In this document: positions 20,390 to 30,090 of the stretch, piece by piece | How positions within the stretch are numbered: the stretch's first letter is position 1 | Layout: each line of letters opens with the position of its first letter | DNA from: Symbiodinium natans | Taxonomy: Eukaryota > Sar > Dinophyceae > Suessiales > Symbiodiniaceae | Direction of reading: 5' to 3' | Length of the DNA: 64,000 bases | Assembly (NCBI GenBank): GCA_905221605.1 | Contig: CAJNDS010002302.1 | Location: 321,522-385,521 of the forward strand | Translations under genes and position numbers: made by a program | Notes under the pieces: model-generated | The model's database searches: none | What the model saw: the letters and a program-made list of their open reading frames with translations, nothing else | Told to the model about the DNA's origin: nothing

Positions 20390-21010
20390 ACCCGCCCGCC
20401 ACCCCACTCTCTTCTCTTTTGGGGTAGGCGGGCGCTGGTCGAGCGCTCAGTGCGAGGGAGCTCCAGGCGACCTAGCTGGCCTCCAGGCAGGCTGGGAAGG
20501 CCCTGGAGACCCCTGGGTCCCCAACCCCCATCCGCTGGGATGCGGGGACCAGGGGCCGTTTTGTTGGGGCAGCCAAGGCTCTCGGGGCCAGGGCCACGGC
20601 CAGACCCAAACCCCAGACCCAGGGCCAGGGCCAGGGCCATGCCCCCTTGCGCCAAGCCAAGCTGTCCGCGCACCAGTTTGTGTCCTGGCTTTAGCCTGCC
20701 TGCAACTTTGTGCCTGGTTCTGACCCTGGCCCGGCACCCCCCCTTCGCGCCGAGCCAAGCAATCCGCCACACCAGGCCTCCGTGGCGCTCTCCCAACCCA
20801 AGCTGTTCACTGTGTGTTCTTCCTGCCTAAAGCCCCTTCACGCCAACCAAGCCTCGCTGCCTTTGTCTGTTCCTGGCATAGCCCCTTCCAACCCAAGCTG
20901 TCTTCACGGGCCCTGCCTCGTTTCCGTCTGCTGCAGCTTTGCGCCTGGTCCACGCACCTTGTGGAAATCCCCAAAAAGGGCGTGAGTGACTCATGTGATG
21001 CTTTGTAAAA
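20390..21010. repeat. Degenerate tandem repeat, GC-rich
   Basis: The motif CCCCTTCGCGCCAAGCCAAGCTGT returns with divergence at about 20645, 20743, 20790, 20830 and 20885, with CCTGGC/CCTGCCT spacers. Many frames are open on both strands because of composition; none is convincing. Confidence 0.55.
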
Positions 21011-21203
21011 AAAATAAAAGGTCTTAACTCCTTGAGAGTTGTAAGTGGGCGGTCTTGGGGTGCATAGGTCTGCAGACTACCGCGCGCTCCCCAAGCGCGC
21101 TCCCGTTTGGCACGCCCTAAACCCTAAACCCTAAACCCTAAACCCTAAACCCTAAACCCTAAACCCTAAACCCTAAACCCTAAACCCTAAACCCACGCCA
21201 CAG

Positions 21204-21307
21204 GCCTCCGAGGTGCAGTCTGCCGCGTGTTGCGACGACTTCTTTACCAGCTCCCACACATCCGGCAACTCGGGCTTCCCTCAAAGGGGCAGGGAGGAGG
21301 CCTTTTG
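21204..21307 (+). CDS. Exon between C-rich and G-rich tracts
   Basis: After acgccacag: ASEVQSAACCDDFFTSSHTS then GNSGFPQRGREEAF and TGA. 34 codons, good third-base bias. Confidence 0.6.
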
Positions 21308-21314
21308 AGTTCTG

Positions 21315-21590
21315 GGGTTTAGGGTTTAGGGTTTAGGGTTTAGGGTTTGGGGTTTGGGGTTTGGGGTTTGGGGTTTGGGGTTTGGGGTTGGGGTTTGGGG
21401 TTTGGGGTTTGGGGTTTGGGGTTTGGGGTTTGGGGTTTGGTGTTTGGGGTTTGGGGTTTGGGTTTTGGGGTTTGGGGTTTGGGGTTTGGGTGGGGTTTGG
21501 GGTTTGGGGTTTGGGGTTTGGGGTTTGGGGTTTGGGGTTTGGGGTTTGGGGTTTGGGGTTTGGGGTTTGGGGTTTGGGGTTTGTTTAGGT
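21315..21590. repeat. TTTGGGG array
   Basis: About 33 nearly perfect TTTGGGG units replace TTTAGGG. Frames reading (GFGVWGL)n are by-products. Confidence 0.95.
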
Positions 21591-21659
21591 TTAGGTTTTT
21601 GGTGATTCAGGGTTTAAGGTTCAGATGGTTGGAGGTTCGGGTTTTGGGTTTCAGGGGTT

Positions 21660-21973
21660 TAGGGGTCCGCCGACCCTGGCGGCGTGTTGGATGGGAAAAG
21701 GAGGTGAAACCTCCCTCTTTCCCTCCTTACCCCCCCCAAAACGCGGGGGGGGGGGGGGGGGGGGGGGGGAGGGGAGTGGGGGGGGGGGGGGGAAAGGGAA
21801 GGGGCGGGAGGGGGGGGGGGGAGGGAAAGGGAGGAAGGGGTAGATAGGGGCCGGCGGGTGGGGGGGGTCGGTGCACAATTTTTTCGTGGAGGACCGCGCC
21901 ACCCGCACAGCGTAAACAGGGGGTTCAGCACGGGGGGGTAGGGGCGCCCTCAGCAAAATCAGCGTTTCCCGCC

Positions 21974-22060
<87 letters not shown>

Positions 22061-22089
22061 CCCCCCCACCCCCCCCCCCCCCCCCCCCG

Positions 22090-22165
<76 letters not shown>

Positions 22166-22166
22166 A
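21660..22166. repeat. Second family I copy and large homopolymer block
   Basis: GCCGACCCTGGCGGCGTGTT at 21668, then G-rich 21743-21860, and a poly-C run of about 190 bp at 21976-22165 with three interruptions. Confidence 0.85.
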
Positions 22167-22271
22167 CCTGTCTTTTTGGCTTGAGCTTGTCCTGGTGCTA
22201 CCCCCTACCCCCCCCAAACGATTCACAGAACTCTGCCGGGGATGATCTTCCATGCGAGCGGGTCTCAACTA

Positions 22272-22316
22272 TGCTCCAGCGGGGTCGGCGGCTTGAGCCG
22301 GAGGCTCTTAAATTTT
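22272..22316. repeat. Second copy of family J
   Basis: Matches 8206-8262 over about 45 bp with one or two changes; telomere-like repeat follows both copies. Confidence 0.65.
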
Positions 22317-22487
22317 GGGTTTGGGGTTGCAGGGGTTTTTTGGGGTTTCTGGGGTTCAGGGTTGCAGGAGGTTTTAGGGTTTTTGGGCGTATGGGCTTCC
22401 CTCGTGGGGTTTGGGATTTAGGGGTTAGGGCTTCGGGTTTCAGGGCTTTTAAGGCCTTTGGGCTTTGATCGGATGCTGCTCTTGCAG

Positions 22488-22540
22488 AAGATTCACTGCC
22501 ACGGCGGGAAGACAGCACCAGAACTGCACGCGCGGCGCAG
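22488..22540 (+). CDS. Exon with acceptor and GTTTAG donor
   Basis: Acceptor gatgctgctcttgcag; KIHCHGGKTAPELHARR; donor GCGCAG|GTTTAGAAG. Confidence 0.55.
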
Positions 22541-22619
22541 GTTTAGAAGCAGGACTTCCAACCCACCCTACACTCTAAACCGTTCTCTGCTACGTTGGCC
22601 CCTCCGAAGAAAGACTCCG

Positions 22620-22725
22620 AGAACAGGATCCTCTTCAGGGGAAAGTATGCATATCCCAAGGGCTTGCATGGCTTAGTTAGGGCCTACCCAGTTAGGAGCC
22701 CATGCCTTGCGGTTTTGAAGTCTAG
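22620..22725 (+). CDS. Exon-like fragment, probably same gene as 22488
   Basis: After ggcccctccgaag: KDSENRILFRGKYAYPKGLH then GLVRAYPVRSPCLAVLKS. Open for 36 codons. The reading phases of the two exons do not match with the simplest sites. Confidence 0.55.
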
Positions 22726-22861
22726 GGTTCAGAGGGTACAGAGTGTAGACGTGGGTTTCACACCCCAACTAAAACTGCCCAGCAAACCCTCCAAACCCTC
22801 TAAACCCTCAACCCTAAACCCTAAAGCCTGAACCCTAAAAACCTAAACCATAAACCCTCAT

Positions 22862-22937
22862 CTAAGCAAACAACCCTGTCCCATGCCTGGTAGACCCACG
22901 TGGGCCTGCGAACGGGCACCGGCATGCAATCCTTTAT
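22862..22937 (-). CDS. Exon-like fragment
   Basis: Minus frame DCMPVPVRRPTWVYQAWDRV then VCL, donor GACAGG|GTTGTT. Product unknown. Confidence 0.5.
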
Positions 22938-23076
22938 TCGAGAGGGTGGGGGGCGGGGGGAAGTTAAGGGGTTTCGGGTTCAGGGTTTAGGGTTTCGGGT
23001 TGGTTCAAGGTCTAGGGTTTGGGGTTTAGGGTAGGGTTTGAAGCACACGCTTCAGGTTTGGGGATTGGGATTCAGG

Positions 23077-23155
23077 GTTGGTGAAAGGAGACTGGGCTTG
23101 ACGATTTCAATACTGTATTGGAGTTCAGAGCCTTGTCGCGGGGCTCTGGTCTTGG
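23077..23155 (-). CDS. Exon-like fragment
   Basis: Minus frame PKTRAPRQGSELQYSIEIVK then PSLLSP. Product unknown. Confidence 0.45.
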
Positions 23156-23248
23156 GGTTTTAGGGTTCAGGATTCAGGGTTTAGGGTTTAGGGTTTAGGG
23201 TTTAGGGTGTAGGGTGTAGGGTTCAGGGTTCAGGGTTTAGGGTTTAGG

Positions 23249-23309
23249 GTTTCCGGTTCGATGCCCAGTCCCGTAGCTTGCTCCTGGGGGAAGTTTGTAC
23301 TAACCCCTG
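23249..23309 (+). CDS. Exon-like fragment
   Basis: Plus frame SGSMPSPVACSWGKFVLTP between G-rich and C-rich tracts. Short. Confidence 0.35.
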
Positions 23310-23351
23310 AACCCTAAACCCTAAACCCTAAACCCTAAACCCTAAACCCTA

Positions 23352-23415
23352 AACCATCTCCAAATTGAGGCAGAGCACTCGACAGCTGCCGAAAGATGCG
23401 CGCACGCAACACACG
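23352..23415 (+). CDS. Exon with GTAAAG donor
   Basis: NHLQIEAEHSTAAERCAHAT then H; donor CACACG|GTAAAGTTTAGGG, where the donor merges into repeat. Confidence 0.55.
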
Positions 23416-23665
23416 GTAAAGTTTAGGGCCTATGGTTTAGTGTTTTAGGGTGGTGGAGCTACACCCGAAACCCTAAACCCTACACCCGAAATCCTAAACC
23501 CTAAACCCTAAACCCTAAACCCTAAACCCTAAACCCTAAACCCTAAACCCTAAACCCTAAACCCTAAACCCTAAACCCTAAACCCTAAACCCTAAACCCT
23601 AAACCCTAAACCCTAAACCCGAACCCTAAACCCTTAACCCTAAACCCTAAACCCTAAACCCCATG

Positions 23666-23754
23666 CCCCATCTTGGACGTCAGCAGCTGTGCCTTGGGCA
23701 TCGAGGCCGGCACAGAACCTTCCGGACTGCAGTCAGAAACTCCTCTCCTTGATG
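23666..23754 (+). CDS. Exon between C-rich and G-rich tracts
   Basis: CPILDVSSCALGIEAGTEPS then GLQSETPLLD; donor CTTGAT|GTTAGGG. Good coding look. Confidence 0.55.
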
Positions 23755-23887
23755 TTAGGGTTTAGGGTTTAGGGTTGAGGGTTTAGGGTTTAGGGTTTAG
23801 GGTTTAGGGTTTGGGGTTTAGGGTTTAGGGTTTAGGGTTTCGGGTTTAGGGTTTAGGGTTTAGGGTTTAGGGTTTAGGGTTTAGGGT

Positions 23888-23985
23888 TAGGGTTCTTAAG
23901 GGAGCGGGGTTCAAGGGGGGTGTGTAACCTAAGGTTCCCTACGTACCTACCCCCCTTGAACCCCTCTCCCTCAAGTACCCGATAA
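23888..23985. repeat. Foldback element, family H copy
   Basis: TTCTTAAGGGAGCGGGGTTC AAGGGGGGTGTG and CTACCCCCCTTGAACCCCTC TCCCTCAAG are inverted arms around AACCTAAGGTTCCCTACGTACC. Confidence 0.8.
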
Positions 23986-24162
23986 TGATGTATCCTTTAC
24001 CCCCAAAACCTCAAACCCTAGAACCCTCAAACCCCTAAACCCCCCTAAACACCGAATCCCCAAACCCTTAAACCCTAAAACCCTCAAACCCTAAAACCCT
24101 GAAACCCTGAAACCCTGAAACCCTAAAACCCTGAAACCCTAAAACCCTCAAACCCTAAACCT

Positions 24163-24250
24163 TAAGCCTGTGCGCTTGAGATCTGGCAAGCCTACAGCTG
24201 ACAACTCCTCTAGGCAAAGTCGCGAGAAGGCTCCCGACGTTGGCTCCTAA
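24163..24250 (+). CDS. Exon-like fragment, basic
   Basis: LKPVRLRSGKPTADNSSRQS then REKAPDVGS and TAA. Product unknown. Confidence 0.45.
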
Positions 24251-24403
24251 GCTTCCCCCCTTACACCCCATAAACCCAAATCCCTGAACCCACCAAAAGC
24301 CCTGAACCCCAAACATGCCCAAACCCCTAAAGCCCTGAACCCCTAGACCCCCTAAACCCCCTAAACCCTAAACCCTGAAAACCCTGAAAACCCCCCCGCC
24401 CCC

Positions 24404-24453
24404 GGCACCTGCCACGTCAACGTCGTCACGCACTTTGCACCGCAGATCCTGCG
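24404..24453 (+). CDS. Small exon with GTAGAC donor
   Basis: GTCHVNVVTHFAPQILR with C-ending codons; donor CTGCGG|TAGAC or CTGCG|GTAGAC. Confidence 0.4.
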
Positions 24454-24600
24454 GTAGACTCGGGCCGTAGGGGGGGGGGTTTGCGAGGCAAGGGTTTAGG
24501 GTTGAGGGCGTAGGGTTCAGGGTTCTGGATGCAGGGTTTAGGGTTCAGGGTTCAGGGTTCAGGGTCCAGGGTTTAGGGTTTAGGGTTTAGGGTTTAGGGT

Positions 24601-24697
24601 TTAGGGTTTAGGGGTCTAGGGGTCTAGGGGTCTAGGGGTCTAGGGGTCTAGGGGTCTAGGGGTCTAGGGGTCTAGGGGTCTAGGGGTCTAGGGGTCG
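24601..24697. repeat. 8-bp variant array (GGGGTCTA)
   Basis: About eleven perfect units, derived from the telomeric heptamer. Confidence 0.95.
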
Positions 24698-24719
24698 AGG
24701 GTCGAAGAAATCTTCCCAG

Positions 24720-24833
24720 GCAGACGCGCCTGCAGCTCCCCGTCGGATGGACTACGGCCGAGCCTGCGAACACCGAGTCATCACTCACACCAAGTCGCTC
24801 TGCCAGCAGAACCTTGCAAACCCTCTACCTTGG
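24720..24833 (+). CDS. 38-codon exon ending at nested foldback elements
   Basis: Acceptor atcttcccag; ADAPAAPRRMDYGRACEHRV then ITHTKSLCQQNLANPLPW. The frame ends at TGG|GATGTTCC, the first base of a family B element (a possible GA donor). After the following family A element the same frame could resume at 25123 (QNLLNPRPRAF). Confidence 0.6.
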
Positions 24834-24985
24834 GATGTTCCCCCCTTAGACAAATCCCTACTGTGGACTGCTAGTATAAGGGTACTTAGTCACCCCTTAT
24901 ACTAGCAGTCCTGCATGGGGATTCTAGTACCACCCCTTACTATAATCAAGGAGCTGTTGGTGTAAGGTATCATCGTGTTGTAGAG
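24832..24985. repeat. Family B element, rearranged
   Basis: TTGGGATGTTCCCCCC at the left and several copies of (C)TTATACTAGCAGTCC / GGACTGCTAGTATAAG inside; right tip lost. Confidence 0.7.
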
Positions 24986-25122
24986 GAGCAGGGTACTTAG
25001 TAACCCAAGAAAAATGTATTTAGTCACCCAATGTATAACCCTATTCGGGTACTTAAGGGGCTTCTAAGTGGGATATAACTACACATAGTATAATTGGGTT
25101 ATAAGTACCCTGAACCTCCAAG
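24986..25122. repeat. Foldback element, family A copy next to family B
   Basis: GGGTACTTAGTAACCCAAG to TATAAGTACCCTGAACCTCC AAG. Confidence 0.85.
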
Positions 25123-25199
25123 CAGAACCTTTTAAACCCTCGACCCCGAGCTTTCATGTCCGCAAACCCTAAGCCCCAAACCCCCAAACCCCTGTAACT

Positions 25200-25412
25200 T
25201 CAAATTCTTCAAAGTCAAAGAAACTCCTCGAGACTTTCCTTTGACCTCCTCGAAGCTTTTCTCGAAACACCTCGAAACTCCGCAGGGTTTTCTTGAAAGT
25301 CTTCCGGGTTCAGGTCCGAAGTTTCGAGGGAAGTTTCGAGGGAAGTTTCGAGGACAGTTTCGAGGACAGTTTCGAGGAAAGTTTCGAGGAAAGCTTTTTC
25401 TTTGAAATTCAT
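25200..25412 (-). repeat. 12-bp tandem repeat encoding (LETS/V)n on the minus strand
   Basis: GTTTCGAGGRMA units at about 25319-25392, six to seven copies. The minus frame (25215-25412) is open and amphipathic (FLETVLETVLETSLETSLET), but coding status is unknown. Confidence 0.6.
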
Positions 25413-25651
25413 TTCAATTTACAGGGCCTTGTTGGTTGAGGGCTTAGGGTTTTGGATGTTGGGGTTGGGGTCCATTAACACACATGACTCTCGAGCCTCT
25501 GGAACCCCCCACCCCCCAAAAAAATATGTTTCCTAACCCTAAACCCAAAACCCTAAACCCTAAACCCTAAACCCGAAACCCCTAAACCCTAAACCCTAAA
25601 CCCTAAACCCCAAACCCTAAACCCTAAACCCCAAACCCTAAACCCAAAAAG

Positions 25652-25731
25652 CGCTTCGCAGGTTCTCCGCCTGTGCCGCTGGCTCCTTGACTTGCTAAAT
25701 CGGGGCTGCTGCGCCCGAAGGGGCCTGGCTT
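25652..25731 (+). CDS. Exon-like fragment
   Basis: SASQVLRLCRWLLDLLNRGC then CARRGLAS; Leu-rich helix. C-rich left, G-rich right. Confidence 0.45.
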
Positions 25732-25919
25732 CAGGGTTCAGAGGGTTTCGGGTTTAGGGTTTAGGGTTTAGGGTTTAGGGTTTAGGGTTTTGGGTTTTGG
25801 GTTTGGGTTTAGGGCTTGGGGTTTGGGGTTTGGGGTTTGGGGTTTAGGGTTTCGGGTTTAGGCTTTGGGGTTTCGGGTTTGGGGTTTAGGCTTTGGGGAG
25901 AGTCTAACGTTTCTGTTTC

Positions 25920-26025
25920 GGAGTTCAGGGTTTTGTTCTTTGTTGGCTTCAAAAGTGCATCTCCGGGAATACTCCGGACAGTAGCACCGCGGGGACTCTA
26001 CACTGCACCTCGCACTTTGCCAAAG
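25920..26025 (+). CDS. Exon-like fragment
   Basis: VLFFVGFKSASPGILRTVAP then RGLYTAPRTLPKP; an alternative plus frame is CISGNTPDSSTAGTLHCTSH. Confidence 0.35.
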
Positions 26026-26161
26026 CCCTAAACCGAATCCCTACACTTCAATCCCGAAGCCCAAACTACTAAATCCCACACTTGAAACCCTAAACCCTAA
26101 ACCCTAAACCCTAAACCCCAAACCCTCAACCCTAACAAACCTTGCGGGCCGCAAGGTTTAA

Positions 26162-26257
26162 GCCTTGTACGCTTCAAACCCTGCCTGGGAGAGCACCAGT
26201 TGCAGCGGTCGACGCTGTGGAGCCTGCGAGATGCGCGGGGCTAAAGTGCCACTTTGT
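26162..26257 (+). CDS. Terminal-exon-like fragment with Cys cluster
   Basis: ALYASNPAWESTSCSGRRCG then ACEMRGAKVPLC and TGA. The C-x4-C-x2-C spacing could bind metal. A CCTTGCGGGCCGCAAGG palindrome lies just upstream at 26141. Confidence 0.5.
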
Positions 26258-26370
26258 TGAGGGGTTTAGGGTTTAGGGTTTAGGATTTAGGGTTTGGGGT
26301 TTGGGGTTTAGGGTTTAGGGTTTAGGGTTTAGGGTTTAGGGTTTAGGATTTAGGGTTTAGGGTTTAGGGC

Positions 26371-26431
26371 ATCGCAAGTCCGAGTCGGGCAGCTTGTCAA
26401 GCGTTAGAACAAAAAACGCCCACCCAAGAAA
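26371..26431 (+). CDS. Exon-like fragment
   Basis: HRKSESGSLSSVRTKNAHPR then NA and TAA. Confidence 0.35.
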
Positions 26432-26639
26432 CGCATAACATTAAGAAAATACAAAGTTCACACAATACATTCCCAATAGGCTTAAAGCTCAAAATCCAGC
26501 GGACCCAAAACCCACGCCTAAACCCTATGACCCTGAACCCTTGAGACCCTAAACCCTTGAGACACAAACCCTTGAAACCCCAAACCCTTGAGACCCTAAA
26601 CCTTTGAGACCCTAAACCCTTAAGACCTTGGGGGGAGGG

Positions 26640-26825
26640 GGGGGGGGGGGGGGGAGGGGAAATGGCCATGAAGCGGGGGGGCGGGAGGGGGGGGAGGGCG
26701 GGGGAGGCGAAGCAGGCAAAAACGTCCACGAAGCAGGCAACCTTCGAAGCAGGCAAAAACGCCCATGAACCAGGCAAATGCCCACGAAACAGGTAAAAAT
26801 GCCCACGAATTCTTCGGCAAATTTG
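26640..26825. repeat. Degenerate tandem repeat, about 21 bp
   Basis: Units like GAAGCAGGCAAAAACGCCCA with variants at 26711, 26733, 26748, 26769 and 26790, next to a G-rich block at 26628-26705. Confidence 0.6.
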
Positions 26826-26887
26826 CCGCCGAAAGAAGGGTTTAGAGCTTAGGCTTTAGGGGTTTCGGGGGTAGGGTTAATGCGTAG

Positions 26888-26940
26888 CCCGCCACCGCGA
26901 CTGCCAATACCCATCCATGAAGGAGAAGCATTGCTCAAAA
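26888..26940 (+). CDS. Small exon-like fragment
   Basis: After aatgcgtag: ARHRDCQYPSMKEKHCSK. Confidence 0.4.
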
Positions 26941-27196
26941 CCCCAAACCCTCAGGGTCGTAGGGTTTAGAGTTTGTAGGGTTGCAGGACATTTGCAGCGG
27001 TTGTAGGGTTTTCGGTTTCGGGTTTGGAGGGTTATCGGGTTAATTGTAGCAGGGTGTTACAGTGTACAGGGCTTGGGGTTTGGGGTTTATAGGACTGAGG
27101 GTTTATAGGGTTTGGGGATTACAAAGAGTTTGTAGAGCTTAACGGTTTACAGGATGTGGGGTTTTGCGGTTATAGGGTCCTACGGTTAAAGGGTTT

Positions 27197-27262
27197 AGGT
27201 TTTTGCGAAGGGTCCTTGACTGCCTTGGCAGGAGGAATCTGTACCTTGCCGGGGACTGGAGT
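27197..27262 (-). CDS. Exon-like fragment
   Basis: Minus frame PGKVQIPPAKAVKDPSQKP after ctccagt.. acceptor region. Confidence 0.4.
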
Positions 27263-27439
27263 TAGATCGTTTTGGGTGCAGGGTTTAGGGTCTAGTGTTT
27301 CAGGTTATCGTTCAGGATAAACCCTGAACCCTAAACCCTAAACCCTAAACCCTAAACCCTAAACCCTAAACCCTAAACCCTAAACCCTAAACCCTAAACC
27401 CTAAACCCTAAACCCCAAGCCCTCAGCGCTAAATCCTTA

Positions 27440-27670
27440 AACCCTAAACCCTGAACCTCAAACCCTAAAACCCTAAAACTCCAAAACCCTAAAACCCTAA
27501 AATCCAAAAAAGCACCCTAAAACCCTAAAACCCCAAAACCCTAAAACCCTAAAACCCTAAAACCCTAAAACCCTAAAACCCCTAGAAACCCTAAAACCCT
27601 AAAACCCTAAAACCCTAAAACCCTAAAACCCTATAAAACCCTATAAAACCCTAAAACCCTATAAAACCCT
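27440..27670. repeat. 8-bp variant array (AAAACCCT)
   Basis: About 25 units, with AAAACCCTAT and CTCAAACT variants. Confidence 0.9.
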
Positions 27671-27807
27671 CAACCCTCAAACTCTCAAACTCTCAAACCC
27701 TCAACCCTAAACCCTAAACCCTAAACCCTAAACCCTAAACCCTAAACCCTAAACCCTAAACCCTAAACCCTAAACCCTAAACCCTAAACCCTACCAAACC
27801 CCCTCAC

Positions 27808-27904
27808 GCGGTGCCTCTGGCGATACGCCAGCAGCGACTCGGCCAGGAGCTCTGGCGACATCCGGGGCGCCGCGGCCGCCTCCCAGCCGCAGGCCGCGCA
27901 CTGC
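27808..27904 (-). CDS. Exon, C-x2-C then helix
   Basis: Acceptor taaaccccag, donor CACCGC|GTGAGG; QCAACGWEAAAAPRMSPELL then AESLLAYRQRHR; strong G/C third-base bias. Could be a zinc-binding tip. Confidence 0.65.
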
Positions 27905-28361
27905 CTGGGGTTTAGGGTTTAGGGTTTAGGGTTTGGGGTTTAGGGTTTAGGGTTTAAGGTTTAGGGTGTAGGGTGTAGGGTTTAGGGTTTAGGGTTTAGG
28001 GTTTAGGGTTTAGGGTTTAGGGTTTAGGGTTTAGGGTTTAGGGTGTAGGGTTTCGGGTTTAGGGTTTAGGGTTTAGGGTTTGGGGTTTGGGGTTTGGGGT
28101 TTGGGGTTTGGGGTTTGGGGTTTGGGGTTTAGGGTTTAGGGTTTACGCAGGGCCCTAGGGGTTTAGGGCTTAGGGTTAAGTTTTGACTTTAGGGTTTAGG
28201 GGCTTAGGAGTGTAGGGGTTCAGGATTCAGGACTCAGTGTTGAGGGTTTACGAGTTCGTCTTAGGACTTGTGTCAGGTAGCGATGAGAAGGCGAAGGTCC
28301 TAAGCCCGAAATTTCAGAACCCCTCAATTCCTAAACACTAAACCCTACTCAACCCGATTCA

Positions 28362-28437
28362 TTGCCTCAAGGTTGCGACCCTTAAGCCTGCAGCCGGTGT
28401 ATCACGCCAGCTCGATGTCGGGAGCTTTGGGGTGCAG
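28362..28437 (-). CDS. Exon-like fragment
   Basis: TPKLPTSSWRDTPAAGLRVA then TLRQ and TGA on the minus strand. Confidence 0.4.
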
Positions 28438-28635
28438 GGTTTAGGGTTTAGGGTTTCGGGTATGGGGTGTAGGGGTGGGTTTAGGGCTTTGGGATTTTGG
28501 GGTTTAGGGTTCTAGGGTTTTCGGGGTTGAGGGTTCTAGGGTTTTCGGGGTTGAAGGTTCTAGGGTTTTAGGGGTTTAGGGTTCTAGGGTTAGGGTTAGA
28601 GTTTCGGGTTTGGGGGGGGGGGGGGTCTTCGGTAG

Positions 28636-28742
28636 AGTACTTCCTGCAGCCAGATGGCTCTTCCCAGTGCTTGTGGGATTCCCACTGCTGCATTGAGAGC
28701 TCCTCGGCGCCCGTGTCGCTCCAGAAAAGAAGGAAAGGGCAA
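28636..28742 (+). CDS. 35-codon exon
   Basis: Acceptor gtcttcggtag, donor GGGCAA|GTGTTAGG. YFLQPDGSSQCLWDSHCCIE then SSSAPVSLQKRRKGQ. A minus frame (28568-28777) is open but less natural. Confidence 0.6.
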
Positions 28743-29019
28743 GTGTTAGGACGCTTAGGGCTGGGGGCGACCCTCATATGCCTCCCTGCTCTGGGGCGAC
28801 TTTGGTTTAGGGTTTAGGGTTTAGGGTTTAGGGTTTAGGGTTTAGGGTTTAGGGTTTAGGGTTTAGGGTTTAGGGTTTAGGGTTTAGGGTTTAGGGTTTA
28901 GGGTTTAGGGTTTAGGGTTTAGGGTTTAGGGGGTTTAGGGTTTAGGGTTTAGGGTTTAGGGTTTAGGGTTTAGGGTTTAGGGTTTAGGGTTTAGGGTTTA
29001 GGGTTTAGGGTTTAGGGTT

Positions 29020-29052
<33 letters not shown>

Positions 29053-29145
29053 TAGGGTTTAGGGTTTAGGGTTTAGGGTTTAGGGTTTAGGGTTTAGGGT
29101 TTAGGGTTTAGGGTTTAGGGTTTAGGGTTTAGGGTTTAGGGTTTT

Positions 29146-29406
29146 GCAATAAAATTAGGATCCCTGTTCGAAGGCCTCAACTCGGCCGTACTCCTTGAAA
29201 CTGCGTGCAATTGCCGGGCGCGGGGGGGAAATCCCTTAGTCAAGAGCCGGATGGTTCGTAGCTCCAAAGCTCTACACACTGCGGCGCAGGCCCTGAACCT
29301 GACAAACTCGATGTTGGTTGAGAGGTTTATCCTTGCAAGGATCCCAGGACTAGCCCGAAACCTCAAGAACTTTAGCTTAGGGAAGTTCAGGGACATAGCA
29401 TGTCAT
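29146..29406 (+). CDS. 87-codon open segment, helical
   Basis: Open from the end of a large G-rich tract to TAG 29407. Includes GLNSAVLLETACNCRARGGN and KALHTAAQALNLTNSMLVER and FILARIPGLARNLKNFSLGK. A minus frame of 86 codons (29136-29396) overlaps it; I prefer plus because of the long regular helices, but it is not settled. Confidence 0.5.
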
Positions 29407-29589
29407 TAGGTGCAGGGGTTTAGGGTTTCGGGTGAACCCCAAACCCTAAACCCTAAACCCTAAACCCTAAAACCCTAAAACCCTAAAACCCTAAACCCTA
29501 AACCCTAAACCCTAAACCCTAAACCCTAAACCCTAAACCCTAAACCCTAAACCCTAAACTAAACCCTAAACCCTAAACCCCACATCCCG

Positions 29590-29680
29590 AGGGCGGCGCT
29601 CTCTTCAGGGAGGAGCAGCGCGGACAGCCACTCTTGGGCGCCGTGCCCGGACGTCTTGGGGCCTTCGGGGAGATGGAGGC
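29590..29680 (-). CDS. Exon between C-rich and G-rich tracts
   Basis: LHLPEGPKTSGHGAQEWLSA then LLLPEESAALG; donor GGGAT|GTGGGG. Good third-base bias. Confidence 0.55.
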
Positions 29681-30012
29681 TTTAGGGTTTAGGGTTTGGG
29701 CTTTAGGGTTTAGGGTTTAGGGAGAACCCTAAACCCTAAACCCTAAACCCCAAACCCTAAACCCTAAGGGTTTGGGGTTTCGGCTTAGGGTTAGGGTTTT
29801 GGGTTTGGGGCACACGGACTATCAGGATGTAGGGCGTAGGGGTAGGTCCCGCGAGTAGAGAACACAGGCCCAACACCCCAATGTACTGCCTGGACCCTTA
29901 GAAACCCTGAGACCCAATGGGGCTTAGGATTTAGGATCTAGGGTTTAGGACTTAAGATTTAGGATTTAGCATCTAGGGTTTAGCGTTTAGGGCTCCCTGA
30001 ACCCCTGAACAC

Positions 30013-30090
30013 CCGACGCCCATCAAGACCAGAAGCTTTCAGAGTCTCATCATCACCACCAGCCAGCAGCCTGCCGCATCAAATCTCAGG
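30013..30090 (+). CDS. Exon-like fragment with His run
   Basis: PDAHQDQKLSESHHHHQPAA then CRIKSQ. Confidence 0.45.

Noticed and set aside
20390-20830. Long overlapping ORFs on both strands
   Set aside because: GC-rich degenerate tandem repeat keeps many frames open; several equally long antisense frames and no consistent splice sites.
21347-21847. 166-codon plus ORF with (GFGVWGL)n
   Set aside because: Translation of the TTTGGGG array; 7-bp repeats stay open in all frames.
21651-22268. 205-codon minus ORF rich in Gly and Pro
   Set aside because: Created by poly-G/poly-C tracts; no start context, no codon bias.
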